Shown here: positions 15,525-23,291 of the stretch, in pieces
Position numbering within the stretch: the stretch's first letter is position 1
Layout: each line of letters starts with the position of its first letter
Assembly: GCA_026394395.1 (NCBI GenBank)
Contig: JAPKYK010000006.1
Location: 91,894-155,893 of the forward strand
Direction: 5' to 3'
Length of the DNA stretch: 64,000 nt
Origin: Methanomassiliicoccales archaeon
GTDB taxonomy: Archaea; Thermoplasmatota; Thermoplasmata; Methanomassiliicoccales; UBA472
The notes under the pieces: generated by a model
Told to the model about the DNA's origin: nothing
The model's database searches: none
Seen by the model: only the letters and a program-made list of their open reading frames with translations
Made by a program: the position numbers and the translations under genes

Positions 15525-16364
15525 ATGAAATATGACAGCGGGAAGTTCGAAGGAGGATATCGCCTCGAGCACATCCATAAGACGAAGAGATTGCTGTTCC
15601 TGGCTCAGGCGGCCATAACCATCGTGTTCGCCATCTACCTCCTGCTGGTCGCGAGCGGCTTCACCATACTGCCCTTCTTCCTCAGCATCAACGCCTTCCT
15701 TTACTTCGTGCTCATCATGCTGCTGCTGATCAACATCGAAGGCTTCTTCTTCATCATCCTAGAGATGCGCTTCGTCAAGAGCATCAGCACCAAGTTCATC
15801 ATAACCCAGAGGGGCTTCCGCTCCTCGGTGGTGTGGGCCATCGTGGCCCTCTTGGTCGTTCTGGTCTTCTGGACCTCCGCCGTCCCGGCGATGGCCGCGG
15901 ACGCCATGCAGGAGTCAGGGACCGTGGTGGCCGGGGAAGGCGTACCGGCCATCCTGACCACCGCCAACTCCGACATATTTGGAGTGATGGAACTGAATAC
16001 GCTGGATTTCGTGGCCCACGGCGAGGCCCAGGTCTTCATCCTGTCGGAGCATAATTACGATATGTTCAAGAACAGCGGGGAGGACGTCCTGGGCAGCTAC
16101 CGCATCAACACGGACAACTATTACGCCGACCCGGAACTGACCGTCGACTTCCCCGATTACGCCCACGGTGAGTTCTACATCCTGATATACAGCGAGAGCG
16201 GCCACCAGATCGATGTGGACTATACCTACACCAAGAACGTGTCCGAGAGCATGATGACCTATCTGCCGCTAATGTCCATGCTGTTCCTGATAGCGCACTC
16301 GGCCTGGGCCATATACATGCTGGCCATCAACAAGCGCTACGTCACCGGCGGCATCTACCGGTGA
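15525..16364 (+). CDS. Membrane protein with extracytoplasmic beta domain (unknown)
   Basis: A 279-residue protein with four apparent TM segments: about 22-43, 47-79 (long, possibly two passes), 102-120 and 245-268. The region between the last two, about 125 residues, is mostly beta-strand forming and polar (GSYRINTDNYYADPELTVDF, GEFYILIYSESGHQ) and is likely exposed outside. It has the feel of a small domain that senses or binds something at the surface. I do not recognise the family. The last 10 nt overlap the convergent radical SAM gene. Confidence 0.82.
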   Translation: MKYDSGKFEGGYRLEHIHKTKRLLFLAQAAITIVFAIYLLLVASGFTILPFFLSINAFLYFVLIMLLLINIEGFFFIILEMRFVKSISTKFIITQRGFRSSVVWAIVALLVVLVFWTSAVPAMAADAMQESGTVVAGEGVPAILTTANSDIFGVMELNTLDFVAHGEAQVFILSEHNYDMFKNSGEDVLGSYRINTDNYYADPELTVDFPDYAHGEFYILIYSESGHQIDVDYTYTKNVSESMMTYLPLMSMLFLIAHSAWAIYMLAINKRYVTGGIYR

Positions 16365-17161
16365 AGGGCGCAGCAGCTCCGGTGCCAGGCGCCCCCGTTC
16401 TTGAGCGCCCATTCCGCCGTTGCTTTGGCCGGGCAGGCGAGGCCTGCGGCGCCGGCCCTGAGCGCTTCGATCTCCACGTCCGGGCGTCCGCGGGGCCGCA
16501 GGCAGCCGAGCAGGACCGGCCTTCCGGTCCCGACGCCCGCCGCCACCGCTCGCAGCAACCGCCCCTCCCAATCGTCGACCTTCTGGCCCAGCAACGACAG
16601 CAGGATGATGCACGGCACTTCCTCTTTTCCGGCCAGCCGCACGGCCTCCAGCTCCCTCTCTTCCTTTCCCGCCCCCAGCAGCACGTGCGGCGCCACCCGG
16701 CCGGGGGCGGCGCGGCAGAGGTTCTTGAACGAATCGATGATGTCCTGCGGGGAGCGGTCCAGATGCATACGATGATTTAATGTGTCCGGGTCCAGGGTCA
16801 GGTCGAAGGAGAGGCGGTCGGCACCCGACGAGGCCAGCTCCTCCGCTTCCGTCCCGGACACCAGGCCGGGGTGCAGGTTGACCTGCAGGGACGTGCTACG
16901 TTTGATCTCCCGCACCGTCGGAACGAAGGGCGCCAACGGTACCTTTCCCCGGCGGTCGCAGCCCCCGCTGAGCAGGAACCCTGGCGCCCCCTTCGCCTCC
17001 AGTTCTTTGGCGAAGGCCATCAGCTCTTCCGGCGTAGCTACCGGTTCCATGCCTTCCAAGTAACGCCCCCGGCAGTGCTGGCACATCAGCTCGCAGCGGG
17101 TGCCAGTTACGGACACGGAGGGGAAATCGCTGCCGGGTCGGTAGAGATCGATGCTCCGCAT
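16355..17161 (-). CDS. Radical SAM protein of unknown substrate
   Basis: A 268-residue radical SAM enzyme with the [4Fe-4S] motif TRCELMCQHCRG (Cys23, Cys27, Cys30: CxxxCxxC). A GGxxP-like element FLLSGGCDRRGKVPL follows and then a partial TIM barrel; VNLHPGLVSG, DRLSFDLT and HVLLGAGKEE are typical strand ends. The C-terminus carries extra cysteines (GLACPAKAT and HRSCCALHR) that could hold an auxiliary cluster or be structural. The enzyme resembles archaeal lipoyl-synthase-like or biotin-synthase-like radical SAM proteins, but the assignment is not secure. It is divergent from the L18a gene and stands alone. Confidence 0.85.
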   Translation of the reverse strand: MRSIDLYRPGSDFPSVSVTGTRCELMCQHCRGRYLEGMEPVATPEELMAFAKELEAKGAPGFLLSGGCDRRGKVPLAPFVPTVREIKRSTSLQVNLHPGLVSGTEAEELASSGADRLSFDLTLDPDTLNHRMHLDRSPQDIIDSFKNLCRAAPGRVAPHVLLGAGKEERELEAVRLAGKEEVPCIILLSLLGQKVDDWEGRLLRAVAAGVGTGRPVLLGCLRPRGRPDVEIEALRAGAAGLACPAKATAEWALKNGGAWHRSCCALHR

Positions 17162-17231
17162 GTATGGGGGAACGTAGAACCACCAAAAGCTTTATTGCAT
17201 AAATCCCGTTCCTCGCCCCGAAGGAATTCCT

Positions 17232-17474
17232 ATGAAGGCTTTTCAGGCAACCGGTTCCTACAACGCGTGCAGAGGAAGCTACCGCAAGATCACCCAGACC
17301 TTTAGTGTTGAAGTGGCCGCGGCCGACGAGAAGGAGGCCATAGAGAAGGTTCTGTCCGACCTGGGCAGCAAGCACCGCGTGAAGCGGACCAACATTACGT
17401 TCACTGGGATAAAACCGATGGCCGCCGCCGACGTCACTAACCCGGTGGTAAAGTACCAGATCGGTGAGAAGTGA
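17232..17474 (+). CDS. rpl18a: Ribosomal protein L18a (LX / eL20)
   Basis: An 80-residue archaeal large-subunit protein. MKAFQATGSYNACRG at the start, the TQTFSVEVAAADEKEAIEKVLSDLGSKHRVKR body and a short strand ITFTGIKPM match the LX family. It is followed at once by prefoldin alpha and ftsY, a conserved archaeal order that strengthens the call. A TATA-like AGCTTTATTG lies about 40 nt upstream, and GAAGGAA precedes the ATG. The stop codon overlaps the next start (TGATG). Confidence 0.93.
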   Translation: MKAFQATGSYNACRGSYRKITQTFSVEVAAADEKEAIEKVLSDLGSKHRVKRTNITFTGIKPMAAADVTNPVVKYQIGEK

Positions 17475-17905
17475 TGAACGAGCAGGAGATGAGCCAGGCC
17501 ATGGCCACCATGGACACCTACAAGGCCCAGATGGAGGCCATGAACGAGCAGGGTCAGCTGTTGCAGATGTCTTTGGAGGACGCTTCCCGGGCCCATGACA
17601 CCCTGGAGGCGTTGGCCAAGGGCAAGCCCGGCGACGAGCTGCTCATGCCCGTTGGCGGCAGCTCCTACGTCTACGCTATCATCGCCCGCAGCGACCGCGT
17701 GCTGGTCGGGGTGGGCACCGGGGTGACGGTGGAAAAGCCGGTCGAGGAGGCCGTGACCATCATCAAAGCCCGCATCGATGAGATCATGGACGCCATGAAG
17801 AAGGTGAGCGAGAGCCGCACGATCATAGACTCCAAGATGCAGCAGCTCACCCAGATCCTGCAGCAGGAATACGCCAAGATGCAGCAGAAGGGCCTGAAAG
17901 GGTAA
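17474..17905 (+). CDS. pfdA: Prefoldin subunit alpha
   Basis: A 143-residue subunit of the hexameric chaperone that holds unfolded proteins for the thermosome. The layout is right: an N-terminal coiled-coil helix (about 5-50), two central beta hairpins (LLMPVGGSSYVYA, VLVGVGTGVTVEKP) and a C-terminal helix (about 85-140) with IDSKMQQLTQILQQEYAKMQQK. The ATG overlaps the L18a stop and follows GGTGAG, which selects it over a GTG one codon earlier. It is 3 nt from ftsY. Confidence 0.95.
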   Translation: MNEQEMSQAMATMDTYKAQMEAMNEQGQLLQMSLEDASRAHDTLEALAKGKPGDELLMPVGGSSYVYAIIARSDRVLVGVGTGVTVEKPVEEAVTIIKARIDEIMDAMKKVSESRTIIDSKMQQLTQILQQEYAKMQQKGLKG

Positions 17906-17908
17906 GGT

Positions 17909-18850
17909 ATGTTCGATTCCCTCAAGAAGATCCTGGGCCTGAAGAAGAAGGACATCGAGGACACCGCCAAGGTGGAGGACGTCGTCGGTGACTCCGGCAA
18001 GAAGATCTCGGAGAAGGATCTGGATGACCTTCTGTGGGAATTGGAACTGGTTCTATTGGAAGCGGACGTCGCCCTTCCTATTGTTGAGGAGATAAAGACG
18101 TCCGTACGCGCGGACCTTTTGGGGAAGCGGGTGGACCGCTCCTACCGGGTGGAGGACGCCATCGAGATGGCCCTCAAGAACGCCGTCCTCAACGTCCTGA
18201 AGGGCAGCGAGTTCGACTTTGATTCGTTCGTCGCCGCGCACGAGAAACCGGTCATCATCATGTTCCTGGGCATAAACGGCACCGGGAAGACCACGGCCAT
18301 CGCCAAGATAGCCAACCGCCTGCAGAAGCAGGGGCTGACCGTGGTCCTCTCGGCCTCGGATACCTTCCGCGCCGGGGCCATCGAGCAGATAACCATACAC
18401 GGCGACAACCTGGGCAGCAAGGTCATAAAGCACCAGGCCGGGGGCGACCCGGCCGCCGTAGCCTACGACGCCCTGGAGCATGCCAAGGCCCGCAAGCGCG
18501 ACGTGGTGCTGGTCGATACCGCGGGACGAATGCAGACCAACGCCAACCTCATGGACGAGATGAAGAAGATCAAGCGCGTGGTGAAGCCTCATCTCACCGT
18601 CTTCGTCGGCGATTCGCTCGCTGGTAACGACGCCATCGAGCAGGCCCGCACGTTCGAGAAGGAGATCGGCATCGATGTGGTCATCCTCACCAAGATAGAC
18701 GCGGACGCCAAGGGCGGAGCGGCCCTGTCCATCGCCCACTCCATAAAGAAGCCCATCGCCTTTCTGTCCAATGGCCAGGGCTACGAGGACCTTATAAAGT
18801 TCGACAGCCAGTGGATGGTTGACCGGCTGTTCAACGAGAAGAAGGATTGA
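17909..18850 (+). CDS. ftsY: Signal recognition particle receptor FtsY
   Basis: SRP receptor GTPase that docks SRP-ribosome complexes at the membrane. The 313-residue protein has a short charged N-terminal region, the helical N domain and the G domain with G1 GINGTGKTTA, the DTFRAGAIEQ insertion-box start, G3 DTAGRMQTN, GDSLAGNDAIEQA and G4/G5 TKIDADAKGGAALS. The acidic A domain of bacterial FtsY is much reduced, as in archaea. It is the last gene of the L18a-pfdA-ftsY unit and converges on the peptidase gene. Confidence 0.97.
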   Translation: MFDSLKKILGLKKKDIEDTAKVEDVVGDSGKKISEKDLDDLLWELELVLLEADVALPIVEEIKTSVRADLLGKRVDRSYRVEDAIEMALKNAVLNVLKGSEFDFDSFVAAHEKPVIIMFLGINGTGKTTAIAKIANRLQKQGLTVVLSASDTFRAGAIEQITIHGDNLGSKVIKHQAGGDPAAVAYDALEHAKARKRDVVLVDTAGRMQTNANLMDEMKKIKRVVKPHLTVFVGDSLAGNDAIEQARTFEKEIGIDVVILTKIDADAKGGAALSIAHSIKKPIAFLSNGQGYEDLIKFDSQWMVDRLFNEKKD

Positions 18851-18858
18851 AAGGGTTT

Positions 18859-20121
18859 TTAGGCCTGGAACTGGTTGCCGCAGCACAGCGCCGCCAGCAC
18901 CGTGGCGAACACTTTGGCGTCGCTCACCATGTTGTCGATGACGCAGTACTCGTTGGGCTGGTGCGCCAATTCCTCAATGGTCTGCCAGACGTAGGCGTCC
19001 ATGCCGGCCAGGCGGAAGAAGTTGGCGCAGGTGCCGCCGCCGATGCCCACCGGCTTCGGTTCCACGCCCCTGACCTTCTGCACCGCCCACTTCAGGGCCT
19101 TCATGCCCTCGCCCTCTATGTCGGAGGGAGGCCCGCTGCGGGTCAGCTGAACTGGTTCGACCTTGATCTGGGTGCCGGTCTTCTGCTCGAATATGCCTAT
19201 CACCGCGGTGATGTCGCTGATCACGGTGTCCACGTCGTAGCGGGGCAGTATGCGGCAATCGAAGTAGAACACGTCCTCCCCGGGAATGGTGTTCACGTTG
19301 CCCACGGTCTGCAACCGCTTCGTAGGCTCGAAGGTGCAGCGGTCCGGGGTGAACAGCGCGTCCCGCTCGCTGTACTTCCTCTGCAGGAAGTCCTGCAGGA
19401 ACACGATGAGCTCGGAGCCCATGCGCATGGCGTTGATGCCCAGGTCGGGCCGTGAGGCGTGCACCTGCTTGCCGGTCACGGTGAACTTCAGCCAGAGTAT
19501 GTGCTTCTCGGCGATCTCGACCTCGTCCCCTCTGGGGGTCCCGTGGTCCGGGACGAACATGATGTCGCCCTTCTTGAAGACACCTTCCTGGAGCAGGAAC
19601 TTTATGCCCTTCTCGTTCCCCGCCTCCTCGTCGGCCACCAGCACCATGCCGATGCCTCTCTCCAGCTCTACGTCCATGTTCATGAGGGCCTCGGCGGCGA
19701 ACAGCCCGGCGATGAGCGCCTGGCCGTTGTCCTCGGTCCCCAGCCCGTAGAGCTTGCCGTCCACCAGGCGCGGGGAGAACGGGGGGGTGTTCCAGACGTT
19801 GAGGTCCCCCGGCGGCACGGTGTCCATGTGCGCCACGATCCAGATGGTCTGGTCCGTCTTTCCGCGGCGGCGGGCCACGATGTTCGGTCTGAGCCTGAGC
19901 CGGACCCTCTCGTCCAGGGCGTCGTACATCTCCACGTCGTCGAACTTGGAGTGCTCCAGGATGTCGCGCAGGAAGCGGGCCCTTTCCAGTTCCCCGCTGC
20001 CTCCGTTCTCCGGCCCTATGGCCGGTATCCTGATCATATCGCTGAGTGCGCCCACCATCTCCTCGCGGTGGGACCCCACGTTAGACAAGAGCTGTTCCAG
20101 ACTAGGCATTGGAATCGGCAT
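18859..20121 (-). CDS. M20-family metallopeptidase/deacylase
   Basis: Zinc hydrolase of about 420 residues in the M20 (ArgE/DapE/dipeptidase) family. Metal ligands and catalytic residues are visible: IVAHMDTVPPG, LGTEDNG, ADEEAGNEKG with the catalytic Glu pair, and a late AHQPNEY. The lid dimerisation domain contains QVHASRPDLGINA. The sequence resembles archaeal diaminopimelate aminotransferase-neighbour or succinyl-diaminopimelate desuccinylase-like enzymes, but the substrate is unknown. A TATA box (20137-20144) overlaps the longest possible N-terminus, so I place the start at the ATG about 20 nt downstream of it, on an expected leaderless transcript. Confidence 0.88.
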   Translation of the reverse strand: MPIPMPSLEQLLSNVGSHREEMVGALSDMIRIPAIGPENGGSGELERARFLRDILEHSKFDDVEMYDALDERVRLRLRPNIVARRRGKTDQTIWIVAHMDTVPPGDLNVWNTPPFSPRLVDGKLYGLGTEDNGQALIAGLFAAEALMNMDVELERGIGMVLVADEEAGNEKGIKFLLQEGVFKKGDIMFVPDHGTPRGDEVEIAEKHILWLKFTVTGKQVHASRPDLGINAMRMGSELIVFLQDFLQRKYSERDALFTPDRCTFEPTKRLQTVGNVNTIPGEDVFYFDCRILPRYDVDTVISDITAVIGIFEQKTGTQIKVEPVQLTRSGPPSDIEGEGMKALKWAVQKVRGVEPKPVGIGGGTCANFFRLAGMDAYVWQTIEELAHQPNEYCVIDNMVSDAKVFATVLAALCCGNQFQA

Positions 20122-20136
20122 TAATTGAGATTGCCC

Positions 20137-20144
20137 GTATAAAA
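20137..20144 (-). promoter_or_regulatory. TATA box of the M20 peptidase gene
   Basis: TTTTATAC on the minus strand, about 20-25 nt from the chosen ATG at 20121. It falls inside the longer ORF, which makes the longer start unlikely. Confidence 0.55.
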
Positions 20145-20167
20145 CCATATGGGGATTAATCGTTCTT

Positions 20168-21343
20168 TTAGACGCGCACCACCATGGACACGGCGTTCCC
20201 TCCCCCCAGGCACAGCGTGGCCAGCCCGGTCCGCTTGCCCTGGTCCTTGAGGGCGTAGATCAACGACGTCAGCACGCGGGCCCCGGAGCAGCCGATGGGG
20301 TGCCCTAGGGCGATGGCCCCGCCGTGCACGTTGAAGCGGTCCTCTGGCACTTTCAGTTCGGCGCGCACCGCCACCGAGGCGGTGGCGAAGGCCTCGTTGT
20401 GCTCGAACAGGTCGACGTCCTGGATGTCCATGCTCAGCTTGCCCAGCAGCTTGCGGGTGGCGGGGATGGGCGCCTCCATTATCCATTCCGGTTTCGTGCC
20501 CCCGGTGGCATAGCCCACGACCTCGGCCAGGGGCCTGATGCCCTTTTCCTCCGCGTATCGTCTGGAGCAGACGACCAACGCCGCCGCCCCGTCGCTCAGC
20601 TGCGAGGAGTTGCCGGCGGTGACCATCCCGTCCTTGCGGAAGGCCGGCTGGAGCTTGGACAGAGCCTCGACGGTCGTATCGGGTCGTATCCCCTCGTCCT
20701 TGTCGAACACGGTGTCGCCCTTCTTGCCCGTCAGGACCACGGGCACGATCTCCTTCTGGAACTTGCCTTCCGTCTGGGCCTTCAGGGCCTTGACGTGGCT
20801 CTGGTAGGACAGCAGGTCGGCCTGCTCCCGGGTGACGTGGAACCGCTCGGCCACGATCTCAGCGGTGTGGCCCATGTGCATGTCGTTGAATATGTCCCAC
20901 AGCCCGTCGTGCACCATGTGGTCCACGATCTTGTTGTCGTTGAGCCGGTAACCGAAACGGGCCTGTTTCAGCAGGTAGGGGGCGGCGTTCATGTTCTCCA
21001 TGCCCCCGGCCACAATGACCTCGTACTCCTCGGCCTTGATGGCGTTGGCGGCGAACATCACTGATTTCATTCCAGAGCCGCAGACCTTGTTTATGGTGGT
21101 CGAGCCGATCTCCACCGGCAGCCCGGCGCTAACCGCCGCCTGCCGGGCGGGGTTCTGGCCTAGCGATGCGGAGAGCACGTTGCCCATGATACATTCCTGG
21201 ATATCGGAGCCTTGCAGGCCGGAGCGGCGCACCGCCTCCGCGATGGCCACGGAGCCGAGCTGCGTGGCCGGGACGTCCTTCAGCGATCCACCGAACTTGC
21301 CTATGGCGGTCCTTGCCGCACCGATTATGACCACGTCTTGCAT
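20168..21343 (-). CDS. Acetyl-CoA acetyltransferase (thiolase)
   Basis: Full-length thiolase of 391 residues with the nucleophile Cys88 in INKVCGSGM, His348 in GGAIALGHPIGCSGAR and Cys378 in LCLGGGNA. The tetramerisation/loop domain (residues 119-250) is complete, so this looks like bacterial AtoB/PhaA-type enzymes rather than the compact archaeal thiolase that pairs with a DUF35 protein. It makes acetoacetyl-CoA, the first step of the mevalonate route to isoprenoid lipids. No HMG-CoA synthase or DUF35 gene is adjacent. The promoter is a TTTATAGG element near 21397-21407. Acquisition from bacteria is possible. Confidence 0.94.
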   Translation of the reverse strand: MQDVVIIGAARTAIGKFGGSLKDVPATQLGSVAIAEAVRRSGLQGSDIQECIMGNVLSASLGQNPARQAAVSAGLPVEIGSTTINKVCGSGMKSVMFAANAIKAEEYEVIVAGGMENMNAAPYLLKQARFGYRLNDNKIVDHMVHDGLWDIFNDMHMGHTAEIVAERFHVTREQADLLSYQSHVKALKAQTEGKFQKEIVPVVLTGKKGDTVFDKDEGIRPDTTVEALSKLQPAFRKDGMVTAGNSSQLSDGAAALVVCSRRYAEEKGIRPLAEVVGYATGGTKPEWIMEAPIPATRKLLGKLSMDIQDVDLFEHNEAFATASVAVRAELKVPEDRFNVHGGAIALGHPIGCSGARVLTSLIYALKDQGKRTGLATLCLGGGNAVSMVVRV

Positions 21344-21421
21344 ATGGAATACCTCGCCAGCTATCTGGTAGGGTTTTCGTTCTCATAGACCGAAGGCCTA
21401 TAAATGCGTGTCGATGGAGAG

Positions 21422-21439
21422 TAACGACTAGTGTCGTTA
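21422..21439. repeat. Perfect inverted repeat at the tiaS stop
   Basis: TAACGAC-TAGT-GTCGTTA: 7-nt arms with a 4-nt spacer. One arm contains the TAA stop of tiaS, and the repeat lies some 20 nt upstream of the thiolase TATA box. It may act as a transcript-end hairpin for tiaS or an operator for the thiolase. Confidence 0.4.
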
Positions 21440-22729
21440 TAGTCCCATTCTTTTCAGCGGTTTGCCCAGGTGGCGCCGGGCGCAGACCGGAGGTTCGTAC
21501 CAGCCCGGTGAGATGCTCCTGGGCACCTCGGCCGTCGCCGGCGGAAGGTCGTTCTTGGCCCCGCACTTCTTGCAGCGGTAACCTCCGGAGGAACCTATGG
21601 ACTTGGTGGGGCCGCCGCAGGCGGGGCACCGGGGGTTGGAGACCTTGCGCAGCTCCGGCGCCGTGGATACCACCTGCAATTTCTCAATGTTGAGGGTGCG
21701 GGGCTCGGCGCGCAGCTCCCCGAACAGCCGCAGGCGGTCGCCTAGCCGCAGAGCCCGGACGACGTCTCGGAACTCCTTGGTCGGCTCGTAGGCCGCGCAC
21801 TCCAGTTGCCCTTTCTTCGTGCTTACGGGGACGATGACGTGCCCGCCTTGGACGGTCGTCGGCGTGCCGGCGACGGTGGCGAAGAAGTCGTAGGAGCGAT
21901 CGGGGAGCTCTGGCTCGGCGCGGATGAGATGGTCGTCGGTCCCCTGGTTGGTCAGGAACATCATCCAGCGGGAGGGCGGCTCCGAGCGCAGGCTGAACAC
22001 CGCGGACATTAGCTCCTGGGGGTCGTCCCCGCGCACGCCGAAGAGCACCGGGCAGGGGGTGTGCGGGGATATGGCCCGGCGGCCGGTCCGGTGATCGAAG
22101 TTGTTGAAGGTGCTGGGGAACCGCAGGTCCATGTCCCGGACCGACCCGTCGTCCAGATAGCGGGGCGTCCCCCACCTCTCTGGTTGGCGGTAAGTGATGA
22201 TCTCGTAAGTGCTGTCGTGAGGGCGCCAGGCCATGGCCGCCGAGGCCCCGATTATTCCGCGTCCTCCCTCCCAGCCGACCAGGTCTGCACCGATCCTCTG
22301 CAGCTCGCGCAGAGTGCCCTCCTTCTCCACTATTCCGCGCACCGCTTCCCAATACAGGCGCTGGGCCGGTTTCTGCAGGGAGACCACCAGTCCGGGGCTG
22401 GCCCCTTCCCTGGTCCGGGACCACTTGCCCACGATGGCCTGGGCGGTGCGCAGCACCATTTGACGGTCCGCTTCCTCATACATGCGGTTGTAGCTGTATA
22501 TGGGGGCGCCGTCGATCTCGCCGACCATGTTGCATTTCCCCCTGCCCACGCCGAAGCGGACGCACAGCGCCCCGTTGCCCCTTGTCTTCCAGGGCACGGC
22601 CGGGTTCAGTCGAACTAACCGGGGCAGGCCGATGAGGTCGTATCCTCTCAGGGCCTTGATGACCTCGGTGGCGAGGAAGGTGGTGCACATCGATTCGAGG
22701 GAGTCGGTATCGTCGAAGGCGACGAACAT
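21437..22729 (-). CDS. tiaS: tRNA(Ile2) 2-agmatinylcytidine synthetase TiaS
   Basis: Archaeal enzyme that ligates agmatine to C34 of the AUA-reading tRNA-Ile, using ATP. The 430-residue protein starts MFVAFDDTDS, the family's N-terminal hallmark. It continues with LPRLVRLNPAVPWKTRGNGA and the kinase-like TCKD core, an OB-fold region (about 290-365), and a C-terminal zinc ribbon CPACGG...CKKCG near 373-396. The length is typical. It is an archaeal-specific essential function that agrees with the domain assignment of the window. An in-frame stop at 21437 coincides with an inverted repeat. Confidence 0.96.
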   Translation of the reverse strand: MFVAFDDTDSLESMCTTFLATEVIKALRGYDLIGLPRLVRLNPAVPWKTRGNGALCVRFGVGRGKCNMVGEIDGAPIYSYNRMYEEADRQMVLRTAQAIVGKWSRTREGASPGLVVSLQKPAQRLYWEAVRGIVEKEGTLRELQRIGADLVGWEGGRGIIGASAAMAWRPHDSTYEIITYRQPERWGTPRYLDDGSVRDMDLRFPSTFNNFDHRTGRRAISPHTPCPVLFGVRGDDPQELMSAVFSLRSEPPSRWMMFLTNQGTDDHLIRAEPELPDRSYDFFATVAGTPTTVQGGHVIVPVSTKKGQLECAAYEPTKEFRDVVRALRLGDRLRLFGELRAEPRTLNIEKLQVVSTAPELRKVSNPRCPACGGPTKSIGSSGGYRCKKCGAKNDLPPATAEVPRSISPGWYEPPVCARRHLGKPLKRMGL

Positions 22730-22815
22730 GATAGTTCCGCGAGAGGAGAGGGGCTAAAAGTATTTTTCATAGATAGGTGAAATCTTGAATACTCCTTCTT
22801 TCAATTCCCCACCCT

Positions 22816-23163
22816 ATGTCCAAGCCGATTACTGTGGAGTGGGGGCTGGAGATATCGATCATACTGACGGCCTTTGGGGCGGTGCTCTTGCTGGGGGGGC
22901 TGTCCGATGCGCTCGACTGGTGGCTGGACCTGGGTGGCTGGGGCTTTTGGGTCGGCGGTACTGGGATAGTTCTTCTGTTGGTCGGACTGATATGGTTGAT
23001 CGGCCTTATTCTGCGCAGACAGCAGTTCAACGAGTTGATCGTCGAGAGCAGTAGGGCTGCTTTCGTGAAGAGCCTTGATGAGCTGGAGTACACCGCTTGG
23101 CGTCTTCCTTCGAAATATGATGTGAAGGTTATAGAGAAGAAGAAGGATATGGGTGTTAAGTGA
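22816..23163 (+). CDS. Small two-TM protein (unknown)
   Basis: A 115-residue protein of no recognised family. Two hydrophobic helices (about 11-28 and 41-66) are separated by a Trp/Gly/Asp loop (DALDWWLDLGGWGFW). They are followed by a charged cytosolic tail of about 48 residues, predicted helical at first and ending in lysines. Its start is divergent from tiaS across an 86-nt gap. The following 128 nt up to the hflX stop are AT-rich and hold no gene that I can see. Confidence 0.72.
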   Translation: MSKPITVEWGLEISIILTAFGAVLLLGGLSDALDWWLDLGGWGFWVGGTGIVLLLVGLIWLIGLILRRQQFNELIVESSRAAFVKSLDELEYTAWRLPSKYDVKVIEKKKDMGVK

Positions 23164-23291
23164 GGGGGACCCCATCATTTCCATTGGAAGCTTTTTTAGT
23201 GACCGTTAATCTGGACAGGTTCGTTTTTAAGTGGTGTTAAAAGTTTTATAGTAATTCTTATAATATAATTAATTCAATAAAAATCGATTAT

